47,556 nt of DNA from a virus: positions 1 to 47,556 of IMG/VR virus record IMGVR_UViG_3300036846_000442. One strand, written 5' to 3'. Positions 7,933-19,010 of this stretch are shown here, piece after piece. The notes beneath the pieces were generated by a model. That model was given only the letters and a program-made list of their open reading frames with translations, was not told where the DNA came from and searched no databases. How positions within the stretch are numbered: the first letter of the stretch is position 1; every line of letters starts with the position of its first letter. The position numbers were made by a program, and so were the translations under genes.

Positions 7933-10046
7933 TGACGACCGCAATTGATCTGATCTCAGACCCGAATCTGGGCATCGACCCTATTACCTCGATGACGACA
8001 CTGCGGCGCACTGGGTCGCAGCGCGGATACACAAACTCTGAACTGGAGCATTTCCGTATCGGCCACGGCGATATCAATTCGCTCGTACTTCAGGTCATTG
8101 CTTTTGGCAAAAAGAATCATCCAGAGCGCCACGACGCTCGGACCATCGTTTCAGATGCCACGTTCGAGGACAGCATAGACAAGACAAATACCTTCACATT
8201 AGTTGTTCACGATCCAGATTGGGACCTTCTTAATACAGGGGCGCTCGATAAGCCAATCGACCTTAACCCTGGTAACATTCCGAATTTGATCTATCGTCGT
8301 GATAGCTTCGAGGTCAGCAATGATGACATCACGATAACGTTCGTCACACGGAACGCGGCCTATATGTCGTACTACAAGCGGCCAAAGAAGGCCAATCGAA
8401 AGAACACAACGCGAGCCGAGTTCCTTCTCAGTTTGACCAGGGACGTCAAAGAAGCCAAAATTCCTTTTGTCTGTCCGCAGCTTCATCAGAACCAGAAGAT
8501 CGCGCGCACTCAGTTCCCGAATGAGATAGCTCGTCGCAAGGGCCGGGAGCATGGCTTCACCGCAAGCGACAAGATTACAGTGAAGGGCGCCACGGCCTCG
8601 CCAGCTCAGCGGCAAACCATCGAGAAGGTAATCTTGGCTGGTGAAGACTTGAAGATGCCGGGTTTGGTGATTGTATCAGCGGTGATGTGTATTACTCAGG
8701 AATCGACCGCTGGCGCCGGTACAACTGGCAACCCACCATATGTCGGAGCTTTCCAGCAGAATCGCAGTGATGGTTGGCCGGGCACAGGCGACGCATACAA
8801 AGACGCCAAAGGCAATGGTAAGATCGGCGTCAAGCAAGGTGGATACTACGGCTATGCCTATGGCATCTGGAAGGCACACGGCGGCGATATGGACTTGGGG
8901 CTGCTGGTAGCTACCACACAGGGAGTCATCGGCTCGACTAACCCGCTGAACAACGGTTATGCCCAGAGCACTAACCGATGGCGCGGAGAGGCTCAGCACG
9001 CAGTCAATGCCTTTGGAGGAATAGACGTCAGTGATCCTGGTTCCTCGACGCACAACGTTTACTACAAACAGAAGTATGAGTTTATGGTAGGTCCTCCTGA
9101 CGGCAACCGTAATGAGAACTACCTCGCTGCTTCATACCGGCTCGCCGATGAGGTGAATTGGTCTGCCTTCTGGGTTCGTGATGCTTTGCACTTTATCAGC
9201 GAGGAGGACCTGTTCAAGAGCAAGCCTCAAGCCAGCATGCGCCGCTTTGGTCGTGGCATTGAGGGAGTCAGCTTCGGTTGGGATACGCAGCAGCGCATCA
9301 ACCAGATGACGTTGAGCGTTCGTATGGAGCGGTGGGTATGCCCGCTCGGCACTGTCGTTCATTTCGAGGAGGGCGGGCCAGCAGAAGGTCGCTGGCTCGT
9401 AACCAATATACGGCGCTCTATGTTCGATGAGCTTGGCGAGATTACCCTGAGCAAGCCAATGCGCGAGAAGATGGAACCAGCCAATCAGCCTGGGGAGCGC
9501 CAAGTCAGGTCTGGTGGCAAGAACCGCTCCATCACCGATATTAGTGGGACCACCGTGGATGGGTTCAACAACCCGTTCCCGGATGGCTGGACACCAGGTC
9601 GGTTGGACATGGGTTACGATGGCACGTTCAGGAATCGGATCGTCGCGCCGTTCGATGGCTTGATCACCTATGCTGCTCAAAGGTTCTCCAACTGGGGCGG
9701 TTTCATCGTTCTTCAGTCACCAACGGATATCGGCCTACCGACCAAGACCCTGTACTTCGCGGAGGGTCTGTCCCCGACTGTTCACACCAACCAGTCGGTG
9801 AAGGCGGGACAGACAATTGCCACGCCAACGCCATCGGTGCAGGGTGGCGCAGGATCAATCGAGTGGGGAGTGGGGAATGAGGCGCACGCACTCGGCCCTG
9901 TTGATCCTTACGGCAAGACACTCGGCGGCGGATCGAGTTCTGCATCAGCAGCGTCGAGGAATATGGTGCTTGAATTCTCGGCATGGTGTCAGTCGGTCCT
10001 TGGTTTGCCAGCACCTTCAACGACAGCGGACGCGGGGCATTTCTGA
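7932..10046 (+). CDS. baseplate hub with lysozyme-like and degenerate M23-like domains
   Basis: 704 residues. Residues 1-225 resemble gpD/XkdQ-type hub proteins. About 234-370 is a transglycosylase-like region with a candidate catalytic Glu in CITQESTAG (~255) followed by Gly/Tyr-rich [10 protein letters not shown]. About 545-650 is an M23-like beta fold: DMGYD occupies the place of the usual HxGxD and EWGVG replaces the HxH region, so Zn ligands are lost. YFAEGLSP and VKAGQTIA fit the non-catalytic M23-like domains of actinophage tails. Probably punctures or remodels cell wall at injection. Confidence 0.75.
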   Translation: MTTAIDLISDPNLGIDPITSMTTLRRTGSQRGYTNSELEHFRIGHGDINSLVLQVIAFGKKNHPERHDARTIVSDATFEDSIDKTNTFTLVVHDPDWDLLNTGALDKPIDLNPGNIPNLIYRRDSFEVSNDDITITFVTRNAAYMSYYKRPKKANRKNTTRAEFLLSLTRDVKEAKIPFVCPQLHQNQKIARTQFPNEIARRKGREHGFTASDKITVKGATASPAQRQTIEKVILAGEDLKMPGLVIVSAVMCITQESTAGAGTTGNPPYVGAFQQNRSDGWPGTGDAYKDAKGNGKIGVKQGGYYGYAYGIWKAHGGDMDLGLLVATTQGVIGSTNPLNNGYAQSTNRWRGEAQHAVNAFGGIDVSDPGSSTHNVYYKQKYEFMVGPPDGNRNENYLAASYRLADEVNWSAFWVRDALHFISEEDLFKSKPQASMRRFGRGIEGVSFGWDTQQRINQMTLSVRMERWVCPLGTVVHFEEGGPAEGRWLVTNIRRSMFDELGEITLSKPMREKMEPANQPGERQVRSGGKNRSITDISGTTVDGFNNPFPDGWTPGRLDMGYDGTFRNRIVAPFDGLITYAAQRFSNWGGFIVLQSPTDIGLPTKTLYFAEGLSPTVHTNQSVKAGQTIATPTPSVQGGAGSIEWGVGNEAHALGPVDPYGKTLGGGSSSASAASRNMVLEFSAWCQSVLGLPAPSTTADAGHF

Positions 10047-13000
10047 TGCCCATTCTTCTTTATCAAGGCATCGTTGCCGACACGCCGGTTAATCTGACAG
10101 ACAAGATCAGGGTTTCAGTTCCTGATATGAAGACTATGCCTCGTCAGGTCTATGGGCCGCTGCCGTTCGACCCGGTAGTCTCCGGGCAGGGTGGGACACG
10201 GCTCCCTAAGGCTGGAGACAGGGCTGTCGTCGGCGTAGAGGAGTCTACGGGCGAATCTTGGGTCTTAGGGTGGCATCGGGATGATACAACGCCCCCGCCG
10301 TATACAGAGGCGGGTGGTGGTGGCGCTCCTGGTCCTCCTGGTCCTACAGGGCCAACAGGTCCTCCGGGTTCTACAGGGTCAACAGGGGCCCAAGGACCTA
10401 CAGGGCCAATAGGACCAACTGGATCAACAGGTCCGAAGGGTGCCGACTCAACCGTACCGGGTCCAACAGGTCCACAGGGTTCTACGGGTGCAACTGGACC
10501 TCCCGGCGCAACAGGACCACAAGGTCCAGTCGGTCCCACGATCTATGACAGCGATCAGATCGGTGTCATCAAGACCTGGTCGGGTGCAGTAATACCAACG
10601 AACTGGATGCTCGCTGATGGCCGAGCATTGCAGCGCTCCAGTTACCCGGATTTGTTTACAGCACTTGGTGGCACAAGTAGTCCTTGGGGTCTGCCTGACT
10701 CAAACACTTTCAACATTCCTGACTTGCGTAGCAGGATGCTGGTTGCCGCTAGTGCAGTTGCGCCTTCTGGTTTGACAGCACGGGCACTCGCTGCTGCTAG
10801 TGGTGCAGAAGGCATCACGCTTGACGCCACGATGATTCCTGGGCACAGTCACAACTTCAATGTAAACTCCGGTTATGTGTCAAGTGATCACTCTCATACC
10901 TATAGTGGCACAACGAGCGGTCGCAGCACGGGTCACTTGCATGGACCACTCTCGGGAAGTAATTACATCGTAGGTGGCGGCAGTGCTCAGAATATCAGGC
11001 TAGCAAGTGGTACCGCATTCACTGGTAGTACTGATGCCACTACCAATGCAGATGACCGTGATCACTCTCATACATTTTCAGGTACATCGAGTGGCATTAG
11101 TGCGAACCACTATCACAATGTAGCTGGCGGAACTGACAATGGCAGTGGGGGCGGCGGTTCGCATAACAACATGCCGCCCTGGTGCGCTGTGGCCATGATC
11201 ATCAAGGTACTTGGTACTTCGATCAACCCTGGTGGCGCGCTGCAAGGTGCTACAGGGCAACGTGGCGCCATCTGGTATATGTACAACGGTGCTGGCACTC
11301 CTGCTGCTGGCACGTTCGTCGGTGAACTCGATGGTGACTGGGCAATTCGCAAGTCTGACGGCGAGAACTTCCAGCGCGTCGGCGGGGTGTGGGTCGACCA
11401 GGGATTCACCAACCGTTCGACAGCAACGACGACTGCGGCACGGGCGTATCGAGTAGCAGCGTTGAGTACAACTGCCTCAGCTGCGATCAAAGTACCGCTT
11501 GATGGCCTTGATTTTGATGTGAGTAGCAATCTGTTCAATTCGGCTAGTGGTCGGTTCAACATTCCAACTGCTGGCAGTTATCAGATCGACGCGCAGGTTA
11601 TGCTGAATCCAGGCGGCGGTGTTGCAAACGCAAACACTACTGTGGAAGCTTTGATTTATGTAAATGGGGCACAACGCAGCGGTGGCACCAGAGTATCTAA
11701 CGTGGATAATCAAGGTTATGCCTGCTCGGTAGCTACTGACGTCTTGCGACTGAATGCTGGTGACTACGTTGAGTTATACGTCTATGCGACCAGTGCGTGG
11801 CCGCTAGGTCCAATCAACAGCACTACTTGGAACTCAATGGCCGTAGCGTTGATCACCGCAGGATCAGGACCGCAAGGCGCTCGCGGTGCGCAGTGGTGGA
11901 CTTACGCCGGTACTGGTACACCGGCTAGCAACGCTTTTCCAACTGCTATTGTCAATGACCTGTGCGTAAGAACTTCAGACACTGAAGTCTTCGCGCTAAC
12001 TGCCAGCGGCTGGGTGGATCAAGGTTACAAGGCCGGTGGTTCGATTGCCAGTACACCGGTGGTTGCGAAGGCGCGACGTAATGGTGGTGTGTCTTGCGCG
12101 GCCGGTTGGAACCGAATCCCGATGGATACGCTGGTGTTTGATACGGTGGGGTCGATAGCGAACACTAGCGCGGGTCGCCTGGTCGCGCCATATATGGGCT
12201 ACTATCAGATAAACGCGCAGGCTGGTGAGAGTGGCGCAGTCGAGTTGCTAATGTTTATTGCCGTGGGAGGCTCTGCTCCTGAAACGAACGGTTTCCGTGG
12301 AACCAGATATTCGGGAGCAGGAAATAACAACGGTGTAGCGGCTGGGCACCTGTACCTGAACGCTGGTGACGCTGTCGATCTGTGGGTTTGGGTTGCTAGC
12401 GCCTGTACGCTGAGTAGCTCGAATCCCGATATGACGTGGATGACAATGGCGCTGGCTCAACCGGGTGTTGGACCACAAGGCACTCGTTGGTTTTCGTACA
12501 GTGGCGCAGGAGTTCCGCCTGCCAATACGTTCACTGGTGAAACTGATGGCGATATGGCGATTCGCACTTCAGACAGTGAAGTGTTCAAACGAATCAGTGG
12601 CGCATGGGTTGACCAGAATTGGAAGATGGCAGCGGGCGTCAACCAGACAGCTAGTGCTGCCCGTATGTACAGGTCAGCGGCATTTACACCAGCTGCTAAT
12701 GCATGGACGAAAATTCCACTTGATACGGTTAGCTTTGATACAACTGGGGCAGGCATGGCATCTGTCGCCAACGGTCGAATCAACATTCTGACTGATGGTC
12801 TTTACCAGGTGGATGCTAACGTCTTTCAAAATGTAAGTGCGACGGGCACATACACGAACTACGGGGTACAGGTAGCTAAGAATGGTGTGACGTTCTTGCA
12901 GAACTACAACGGCCCGGCAATTGCCACTTATAGTGGGATGGCAGGTTCGGACAAGGTTCAATGCAAGGCCGGTGACTACTTGGAACTTTACATTGCAAGT

Positions 13001-14683
13001 AGCCAATCTGCCGCACTCAACACAGGACTATTCGTAAACTACTTGTCAGTCGCGTTGATCGCAGCTGGCCCCGGTCCACAAGGCCAACGCGGTTCAAACT
13101 GGTTTACGTACACTGGCGCGGGAACACCTGCTGCCGGTACGTTCACTGGTGAACTCAATGGCGATATGGCAGTTAGGGCATCTGATGGCGAAGTGTTCAC
13201 TCGTGTTGCTGGTGCGTGGGTCGATCAGAACTGGAAGCAGTCAACCGGCATGGCTACGATGGATGCTATGCACATAGTTGGTAATCCTAACGAACCAGCA
13301 TTCCAGAATGGTTGGGTCAACTACGATATTGCCAACTTCAATCCATGTGGCTTCCGTAAGTATCCAGACGGCAAGGTTAGGCTGAAGGGCCTAATCAAAA
13401 GCGGAACAGTCGGTGGGCCTCCTATATTCAATCTTCCTCCTGGGTATCGGCCAGTACGTGAGTCACTTCACGAACCTGATAATGTAGGTTCGATAGCTGA
13501 CTTGCGCGTTCGGATGAATGGCGACGTTTGTTTGAATACAGGTTCAAACGGTTGGCTGTCACTTGATGAAGTTGAGTTTGACACTGAGACAGTAACAACG
13601 TACGCAGTTGGGACTCGCGGGTCGAACTGGTTTGCGTATAGTGGGGCGGGTACGCCGCCGACTCCATCGTTCACGAGCGAGATTGACAACGATATGGCGG
13701 TGCGTACTTCGGATAGTGAAGTGTTCAAGCGGATCGCCGGTATTTGGACTGACCAGTCTTACAAGGCGGGTTCAACTCTTACAACGATACCGACTGTTGC
13801 AGCGAAGGCATACTTGGCGGGCGCGTTCACCACAACCAATGCGATGCAGAAGGTTCCACTGGACACCCTAGCGTTCGATGTCTCTAACAACTTGTGGGAC
13901 GCGACTAACAAGCGCTTTGTTTGTCCGGCATCTGGCGTCTACCATGTCGATGCGAACCTGGCATGGGGTGCATCCTCCTGGTCAGGGCGTTGTCTCGTGG
14001 CGGTGTACAAGAACGGACTTGAGGTTCTCCGTACCGATGGTTACCGGACAAGCGACGCTTCTGATTTTCGAACATTCACGTTCTCAGATGAGATTCGTTG
14101 TAACCAGGGTGACTACCTTGAGTTGTACGCATGGTCGGCAGTTGGATTCTCATTGCAGACGTCAAGTGGCATAATGAGCTTCCTATCGGTTGCTCTTATC
14201 AACGCTAGTCAAGGACCGCAAGGACCACCAGGACCAGGGCCAGGTGGTGCAGTTCAGCGCAATCCGGGCAAGTACACCGGATACAACACAATGTCAGGAA
14301 CGGCGAACATTCTGGATGGGGCAGGTGGCGGTGGTGCTGGAAGTCCGCTGACTTTGACGATCACACCGACTGTGCCATCGTGGTGGGAAGTCAACTTCAA
14401 CTGCTCGAACATCCTTGCTTTGACGGCCGCGTACTACTATACACAGTTGCAGATGAACTTATCACCAGCCGATCTTGATGGACTTTCTATTTTCAACGGC
14501 TCGGTAATTACACAGCACAGCCAGGTTCAGCAGTACGAGGGCCGCACGTTCATGCGAAAGTTCCGGTTGGCTGCGGGTCAGTCATACACGATGACACCGG
14601 CCCTCGCAACGTCGGGTGGTTCATATCAATACTACACCGCGCCAACGCACCTCTGGATCGAAGGTAAGTTATGGCCACAGTAA
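10046..14683 (+). CDS. spike-collagen-collar-C1q tail fibre fusion
   Basis: 1545 residues from ATG 10046 (TGATG overlap). Residues 1-88 resemble the gpV/gp5 OB-fold spike ([24 protein letters not shown]). About 92-165 is collagen-like Gly-Pro-Xaa. A phage tail collar domain follows (~170-250), then a His-rich segment closing in NMPPW. After that come five ~50-residue modules ending in WVDQ (DNA starts near 11260, 11872, 12469, 13074, 13612), interleaved with C1q/TNF-like jelly-roll domains, and a distinct C-terminal tip. Likely a trimeric receptor-binding fibre joined to the central spike. Confidence 0.8.
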   Translation: MPILLYQGIVADTPVNLTDKIRVSVPDMKTMPRQVYGPLPFDPVVSGQGGTRLPKAGDRAVVGVEESTGESWVLGWHRDDTTPPPYTEAGGGGAPGPPGPTGPTGPPGSTGSTGAQGPTGPIGPTGSTGPKGADSTVPGPTGPQGSTGATGPPGATGPQGPVGPTIYDSDQIGVIKTWSGAVIPTNWMLADGRALQRSSYPDLFTALGGTSSPWGLPDSNTFNIPDLRSRMLVAASAVAPSGLTARALAAASGAEGITLDATMIPGHSHNFNVNSGYVSSDHSHTYSGTTSGRSTGHLHGPLSGSNYIVGGGSAQNIRLASGTAFTGSTDATTNADDRDHSHTFSGTSSGISANHYHNVAGGTDNGSGGGGSHNNMPPWCAVAMIIKVLGTSINPGGALQGATGQRGAIWYMYNGAGTPAAGTFVGELDGDWAIRKSDGENFQRVGGVWVDQGFTNRSTATTTAARAYRVAALSTTASAAIKVPLDGLDFDVSSNLFNSASGRFNIPTAGSYQIDAQVMLNPGGGVANANTTVEALIYVNGAQRSGGTRVSNVDNQGYACSVATDVLRLNAGDYVELYVYATSAWPLGPINSTTWNSMAVALITAGSGPQGARGAQWWTYAGTGTPASNAFPTAIVNDLCVRTSDTEVFALTASGWVDQGYKAGGSIASTPVVAKARRNGGVSCAAGWNRIPMDTLVFDTVGSIANTSAGRLVAPYMGYYQINAQAGESGAVELLMFIAVGGSAPETNGFRGTRYSGAGNNNGVAAGHLYLNAGDAVDLWVWVASACTLSSSNPDMTWMTMALAQPGVGPQGTRWFSYSGAGVPPANTFTGETDGDMAIRTSDSEVFKRISGAWVDQNWKMAAGVNQTASAARMYRSAAFTPAANAWTKIPLDTVSFDTTGAGMASVANGRINILTDGLYQVDANVFQNVSATGTYTNYGVQVAKNGVTFLQNYNGPAIATYSGMAGSDKVQCKAGDYLELYIASSQSAALNTGLFVNYLSVALIAAGPGPQGQRGSNWFTYTGAGTPAAGTFTGELNGDMAVRASDGEVFTRVAGAWVDQNWKQSTGMATMDAMHIVGNPNEPAFQNGWVNYDIANFNPCGFRKYPDGKVRLKGLIKSGTVGGPPIFNLPPGYRPVRESLHEPDNVGSIADLRVRMNGDVCLNTGSNGWLSLDEVEFDTETVTTYAVGTRGSNWFAYSGAGTPPTPSFTSEIDNDMAVRTSDSEVFKRIAGIWTDQSYKAGSTLTTIPTVAAKAYLAGAFTTTNAMQKVPLDTLAFDVSNNLWDATNKRFVCPASGVYHVDANLAWGASSWSGRCLVAVYKNGLEVLRTDGYRTSDASDFRTFTFSDEIRCNQGDYLELYAWSAVGFSLQTSSGIMSFLSVALINASQGPQGPPGPGPGGAVQRNPGKYTGYNTMSGTANILDGAGGGGAGSPLTLTITPTVPSWWEVNFNCSNILALTAAYYYTQLQMNLSPADLDGLSIFNGSVITQHSQVQQYEGRTFMRKFRLAAGQSYTMTPALATSGGSYQYYTAPTHLWIEGKLWPQ

Positions 14684-14698
14684 GGGGAGTGAAATGAG

Positions 14699-15205
14699 AT
14701 GACTGCTTACATTGTCTTTGTAACTGCTGTGCCACCAACTGGCACTGTAATGCCTGACCCTACGCCAGTATGGGCAGTGATCAAAGAGGCAAGTTCAGCT
14801 GATGAAGCAGTGAGTGCTGTTGTCGCACTCGGTTCGCTGCCTTCTAATAACGAGCTTCATGCTAGTGACTTGTCCACTGAAAGCACAGAGCACTTTGTGG
14901 TTACACACGATGTTACGGTCAATCCTAAGCCGCCAAGCGCCGAGCGCCGAATCGACTCAGTCAACCCAAACACGGGACCAGAGGCAGGTGGTACAGAAAT
15001 CACCTTGACCGGCGGTGGGTTCACCAACATCGGCGGCGTCCGATTTGAGGGCCCAAGCGGTACACAGTGGGCTTACTCATTTGAAGTAATTGATGACCAA
15101 ACTATGACTTGCCCGACGCCGCCTGGAACAGGAACTGTCAATGTGATCGCATTCAACGGTGATCCTGGTGATGCAACTCTTGAAGGTGGATTTACTTACT
15201 CATGA
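14699..15205 (+). CDS. IPT/TIG (Ig-like) domain virion protein
   Basis: 168 residues, ATG behind GGGGAGTG. Residues ~80-168 form an IPT/TIG immunoglobulin-like domain: IDSVNPNTGPEAGGTEITL, GGGFTNIGGVRFEG, CPTPPGTGTVNV, and a closing GGFTYS. Such domains decorate phage tails and heads and bind cell-surface carbohydrate weakly. It lies between two fibre genes, so an adsorption accessory role is likely. The N-terminal 75 residues are unrecognised. Confidence 0.75.
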   Translation: MTAYIVFVTAVPPTGTVMPDPTPVWAVIKEASSADEAVSAVVALGSLPSNNELHASDLSTESTEHFVVTHDVTVNPKPPSAERRIDSVNPNTGPEAGGTEITLTGGGFTNIGGVRFEGPSGTQWAYSFEVIDDQTMTCPTPPGTGTVNVIAFNGDPGDATLEGGFTYS

Positions 15206-15248
15206 GCATTGGACAAATGCCACCTACCGAGGATTCTGATATTCAGCG

Positions 15249-16070
15249 ATGACAATTCAATATACACCTAGGTTCCAACTTCCGTTCCCACAGAGAACTG
15301 ATACGTCAGATGTGCCACGAGACATTGCTGCTCTGGCGAATTCTCTAGAGGCTCTGATCAATCAACTGATCCCCATCGGGGCGCTGCACCCTTGGACTGT
15401 TACTGCTCCGCCAGCAGGCTGGCTGGTCTGTGACGGATCGGCGCTGGCCCGCGCTGGAACCTACGCGGCCTTGTTCGCAGTGATCGGCACGACCTACAAC
15501 TTCGGAACTGTCGATCCTGCTAATTTCTGTCTCCCAAACCTTGCGGGCCGCGTTCCTATGGGCTCTGTGTCAGGATCGCCGCTAGGACAATCCGGTGGAG
15601 CGTCATCTGTAACTCTCAACACGTCAATGATTCCGTCTCATAGCCACGCGGGGTTCAGCGGCTATACCAATACCGACCACTACCACACCGGCTCCATCTC
15701 GGGATCAGGGTCAGGGTCAGGAGGCACAAATGCCGCAACCGCTGACGGCAACGGCTATAACGCTCCGGTCTGCACCAACTCAGGCTGGGGAGGATTCACG
15801 CCGGGATCATCATCGTCGGGCGGCAACTTCGCTAGGGCCGGGACCGCCAGCGTCGTCAACAGCAGTCTAAACCACGCACATTCTTTCAGCGTAGCAGTAA
15901 GTGTGGGTGGTAGCATGAGTTCATATTGGCAGTCCTACATGCGCAACAGCGTCGATGGTAACAATAATGACCCTAACCATCGGCACAGCATCCCTGCTGA
16001 GGGTGGCGGCGGATCGCACGAAAACATGCCGCCCTACCAGGTCGTCAACTACATCATTAGGTATCAGTAG
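15249..16070 (+). CDS. tail collar fibre protein
   Basis: 273 residues. Residues ~40-115 are a phage tail collar domain (IGALHPWTVTAPPAGWLVCDG, FCLPNLAGRVPMG). It is followed by a His-rich part with HSHAG, HYHTG, HAHSF and HRHSIP clusters, likely metal-stabilised trimer strands, and the standard ending ENMPPYQVVNYIIRY. It repeats the collar architecture inside the large fibre gene upstream. Its stop shares a base with the GTG of the gp25-like gene. Probably a second, short receptor-binding fibre. Confidence 0.85.
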   Translation: MTIQYTPRFQLPFPQRTDTSDVPRDIAALANSLEALINQLIPIGALHPWTVTAPPAGWLVCDGSALARAGTYAALFAVIGTTYNFGTVDPANFCLPNLAGRVPMGSVSGSPLGQSGGASSVTLNTSMIPSHSHAGFSGYTNTDHYHTGSISGSGSGSGGTNAATADGNGYNAPVCTNSGWGGFTPGSSSSGGNFARAGTASVVNSSLNHAHSFSVAVSVGGSMSSYWQSYMRNSVDGNNNDPNHRHSIPAEGGGGSHENMPPYQVVNYIIRYQ

Positions 16071-16420
16071 TGACGACTTACAATCAAAAGAAGGTACTCA
16101 ATCCTCACCTGCGGCTGCCGTTGCAGTTCACCGGGGTGAACGGTGGCGCGCTCGTCAACGAACAGGATACTCCAGAAGACATCGTTGATTGCATCAAAGC
16201 GGTTATCGCCTATCCAATCGGCGTTCGTCACGACATGCCGGAGTTCGGAATTCCTGACCTGGTCTTCAGACAGGATAGCGCGACAAAGATTCAAGAGCTT
16301 CGCGATCACATCTCCGAGTGGGAGGAGCGCGCACAAATAGACACGGAAGGAGGCCCCTTGATCACTGACTCGATGATCTGGGATATCTTGGTAAAGGCAG
16401 GGGTGACGCAGGATGCCTGA
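16070..16420 (+). CDS. gp25-like baseplate wedge protein
   Basis: 116 residues from GTG 16070. It has the features of the gp25/gpW family: a loop VNGGALVNEQDTPEDIVDCIKAVIAYPIGVR and the conserved PEFGIPDLVF segment. These proteins form the sheath-initiating wedge core of contractile baseplates. It overlaps the gpJ-like gene by 8 nt, so wedge parts are coupled. Confidence 0.88.
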   Translation: MTTYNQKKVLNPHLRLPLQFTGVNGGALVNEQDTPEDIVDCIKAVIAYPIGVRHDMPEFGIPDLVFRQDSATKIQELRDHISEWEERAQIDTEGGPLITDSMIWDILVKAGVTQDA

Positions 16421-17897
16421 TTACATCCTAGAACCGCTCGATACTGACGCCGAAGAAATCTTCCAGGGCTTCGTTGACTACGTTAATCAGAGCTTCCCCG
16501 ACTGGCAGCCGTCAGAGGGACAGCTTGATGTAATAATCGCTCGCTACTTCGCCATGCAAGCGGCCTTCACGGCAGATATGGCGACTCGCGTGCAGCGGGC
16601 CATCTTTCGATACTTTGGGAGCAGCTTGGCAGGAATCCCGCCATTGGCCGGCAGCCAATCGACTGCCATAGTTCACTTTGTGATCTTCGATGTAAATGTT
16701 CCGCCAGTCGACCATTTCCTGCCGCTTGGTACGCTCGTCGCCCTGACAAATGACAACGGCGACAGCATCGCGTTCTCGCTTACGATTGATTTGGTTGCTC
16801 CAGCAGGGACTACTGAGTCTGAGATCGAAGTCCGGGCGCTCGACCTCGGTGAAGATGGCAACGGAATTACAGGAACCGTCGAGATGATTGAACAGGTCGA
16901 TTGGATCCAGACCGCCTGGGTAGTTGGGTATAGTGCGAACGGCTCAGACCCTGAAGATGACGACGTATACATTCAGCGTCTGTCCGACAACCTTGCCTTG
17001 ATGGCCCCGAGGCCGATTCTAGCTGACGACTTCGCTGTTTTCGCACAGAATATACCAGGAGTCTGGCGAGCATCTGTGCTCGACAACTTCCGGCCCGGCA
17101 CTCAGGAAGTACAGACTATCACGAGCAACTACACTGGCGGCACCTGGACGGCAAACTTCAACGGCCTCATAACAGCACCGATTCCTGCCAAAGCAACCGC
17201 CGCCAATGTTCGTGACGCTATGGCTCTTCTGGCAAACTTCGACATTGAAGACGGCGACTTCGCTGGAGGCCCGCTCGGCACCGCGCCGATCACAATTACA
17301 TACAAGGGCAAGTATGTGTACATGGATGTGCCAATGCTCACAGCCGTCACGAGCGGTTTGACGGGCGGCTCCTCGTTCACCATCGTTGAGACCAAGAAGG
17401 GCACAGCTTACGCTCTCGATATGGAGAACGCGATTGCCATCAGCGCCATCGATGAGTCTGGCAATCCGCTATCAGCAGAAGTCAAGGCAGAACTGATCGC
17501 ATATCTTCAGAGCACCAGGGCGCAGAACTTCGTCATTACATACGTCGATCCTGCGTACCATACGGTCGATGTGACGTATACCGCACACGCGCTCCGCTAC
17601 CAAGATCCAAACTCGGTCGAAACTGCCATCAACGGCTCTCTGGCATACTACCTCGATCCTTCACAGTGGGGCATGTATCCGAACCAAGCACAGTCGCGCA
17701 TTTGGAACCTGCAACCCATGGTTCGATATCTTGAACTTACAACAATAATCGAGAACACCACTGGTGTCGATTACACATCGAGCCTGACATTCGCGCTCGA
17801 TGGTGGCGCTATGAACTCTAGTGATAAGAGTTTCACTGGGCCATTCAGCCTGACTCGGCCTGGCAATTTTAACGGCACAATCGTCCTTCCCACCTGA
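16413..17897 (+). CDS. gpJ-like baseplate wedge protein
   Basis: 494 residues. N-terminal helices are followed by a beta region with LPLGTLVAL and a gpJ signature EIEVRALDLGEDGNGITGTV near residue 140. The middle holds an inserted beta domain (about 230-330). The C-terminus is the late J-like fold including ALRYQDPNSVETAINGSL. Partner of gp25 and gpI in wedge assembly, and in the same order as in P2/Mu baseplates. Confidence 0.85.
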   Translation: MPDYILEPLDTDAEEIFQGFVDYVNQSFPDWQPSEGQLDVIIARYFAMQAAFTADMATRVQRAIFRYFGSSLAGIPPLAGSQSTAIVHFVIFDVNVPPVDHFLPLGTLVALTNDNGDSIAFSLTIDLVAPAGTTESEIEVRALDLGEDGNGITGTVEMIEQVDWIQTAWVVGYSANGSDPEDDDVYIQRLSDNLALMAPRPILADDFAVFAQNIPGVWRASVLDNFRPGTQEVQTITSNYTGGTWTANFNGLITAPIPAKATAANVRDAMALLANFDIEDGDFAGGPLGTAPITITYKGKYVYMDVPMLTAVTSGLTGGSSFTIVETKKGTAYALDMENAIAISAIDESGNPLSAEVKAELIAYLQSTRAQNFVITYVDPAYHTVDVTYTAHALRYQDPNSVETAINGSLAYYLDPSQWGMYPNQAQSRIWNLQPMVRYLELTTIIENTTGVDYTSSLTFALDGGAMNSSDKSFTGPFSLTRPGNFNGTIVLPT

Positions 17898-17914
17898 GGA
17901 ACCTTTCACCGAAT

Positions 17915-18583
17915 ATGTCTAACGGTAGCCTTCCTGATATCTACCCGAACAACATCGGCGATGAGGCTTGCTATGTAGACTTCGCTCCGATCATTGATAT
18001 GTACGGCGATACTGATGGAGCACTGTGCACTTATCTACACGGCATCGCTTTGATGTATAAGCAGGTCGATGACATAGCTCAGGATGGTCCGAACGACGAG
18101 CCTGGCTGGTCACAAATCTTCGACCTCACCCGAGCTAAGACTGGGTGGCTACCTTGGACCGGACAGCTTGTAGGATACTCTGTACCGGCTCAGCCGAGCA
18201 ACCAGAGTCTTGAAGATTACGATGCTAATCAGCGCGAACGAGTCATTACAAGATCGGCTTACCGGCGCGGTGAGATCGCTATGTTGTTCGACATTATCGA
18301 TGAGCAGCTTAACCCGCCAAAGCGGGTCATCATCCTAGAGCGCAACGGCGGCGATCCATATGCCATTCAGGTCTATGTGATTATAGACGACATAGCCACG
18401 AGTCAGGCTGAGGTGATTAGAGCCGCTCTATCGCAGAAGGTGGCTGGGCTGCTTATGAACGTTAGTTTCTTCAACGCATCTGATAAAACATACGATGTGT
18501 TAATAGCCGTCACAGTTACCTATCAAGGCGTCCTTGACAACTACCCGACGTATCAGGATGTCTATGCAAATATTCATCCGTAG
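17915..18583 (+). CDS. gpI-like baseplate/tail protein
   Basis: 222 residues starting at ATG 17915. N-terminal acidic helices are followed by a central RSAYRRGEIAMLFDIID segment and a C-terminal alternating beta region. The gene stands last in the tail operon after gp25 and gpJ, as expected for gpI/DUF2612-type wedge proteins linking baseplate to fibres. It is the final gene of the late operon; the promoter of a structured RNA begins 30 nt downstream. Confidence 0.7.
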   Translation: MSNGSLPDIYPNNIGDEACYVDFAPIIDMYGDTDGALCTYLHGIALMYKQVDDIAQDGPNDEPGWSQIFDLTRAKTGWLPWTGQLVGYSVPAQPSNQSLEDYDANQRERVITRSAYRRGEIAMLFDIIDEQLNPPKRVIILERNGGDPYAIQVYVIIDDIATSQAEVIRAALSQKVAGLLMNVSFFNASDKTYDVLIAVTVTYQGVLDNYPTYQDVYANIHP

Positions 18584-18596
18584 GTCTTCGATGACC

Positions 18597-18605
18597 TTAT
18601 CCACA
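18597..18605 (+). other. single DnaA-box-like 9-mer
   Basis: TTATCCACA matches the bacterial DnaA box exactly. It is a single copy just upstream of the RNA promoter and far from the candidate origin, so it may be chance or may link RNA expression to host DnaA. Confidence 0.3.
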
Positions 18606-18613
18606 AATTGGGC

Positions 18614-18642
18614 TTGCAATCCGCAGCTGTCGGTGCTACGAT
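18614..18642 (+). promoter_or_regulatory. promoter for structured RNA
   Basis: TTGCAA, a 17-nt spacer, then TACGAT preceded by TGC (extended -10). Predicted transcription start is near 18649. The pattern matches the other promoters of this phage, but faces the plus strand where no gene follows, only a structured RNA. Confidence 0.6.
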
Positions 18643-18648
18643 AGCTGA

Positions 18649-18998
18649 GCGCTGAGTAGGCGACGGCTGAATCGGCGTATGGAGTGCCTGAGTGCAGAAA
18701 CCAGTCTAGGCCCCTTGGCTCTGGCTGGCGTTATGTAAAGGGCAGCCTAGTCAGGATGAGCCGCTACGTCAAGGGAGCTACCGGCTTGATGGCGTAGTAA
18801 CCCGCTGAACAAGCGGTGTAAGAGCGGCCCTGTGCCGGGGCAACTCTGGCGGAAACTCTGACCGTGGTAAAGCCACGGACGCGGCAGAGCATACGGCTGG
18901 CAAGCTGGGGGCCGTCAATGGAACGGCTTAGTCAAGCAGCACGCAGGTTAGCCGCCTGCCTCCACCATTAGGGGCCATCCTTCGGGGTGGCCCTTTTT
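18649..18998 (+). ncRNA. structured non-coding RNA of unknown class
   Basis: A ~350-nt gene-free transcript between a promoter and a strong intrinsic terminator. Visible helices include an 11-bp stem formed by CTAGGCCCCTT and AAGGG-CA-GCCTAG (about 18710-18752), CCGCT/AGCGG, GCCGG/CTGGC, a CTCTG-CCGTGG nested stem, GCCGT/ACGGC with a 7-nt loop, and GCAGG/CCTGC just before CTCCACCA. The run of helices and unpaired purines resembles a folded RNA. Short resemblances to RNase P RNA and tmRNA are not supported by their core motifs. Class unknown. Confidence 0.6.
18972..18998 (+). terminator. intrinsic terminator
   Basis: A 9-bp stem (GGGCCATCC with GGGTGGCCC) closed by a TTCG tetraloop and followed by TTTTT. 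This is the strongest rho-independent terminator in the window and ends the structured RNA. Confidence 0.9.
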
Positions 18999-19010
18999 GG
19001 TGCTCTAATT

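Noticed and set aside
18740-18790. Cobalamin riboswitch-like GTAAAGGG...AGTCAGGAT
   Set aside because: The central conserved box is missing and no gene follows.
18700-18960. Resemblance to RNase P RNA (GGTGTAAGAGC, GGTAAA, GGAACGGCTTAG)
   Set aside because: The universally conserved GAGGAAAGTC and the matching P4 strand are absent, so the order of similar short words is not enough.
18649-18966. tmRNA
   Set aside because: CTCCACCA is present, but there is no TTCRA T-loop, no matching 5' acceptor strand and no Ala-rich tag frame.
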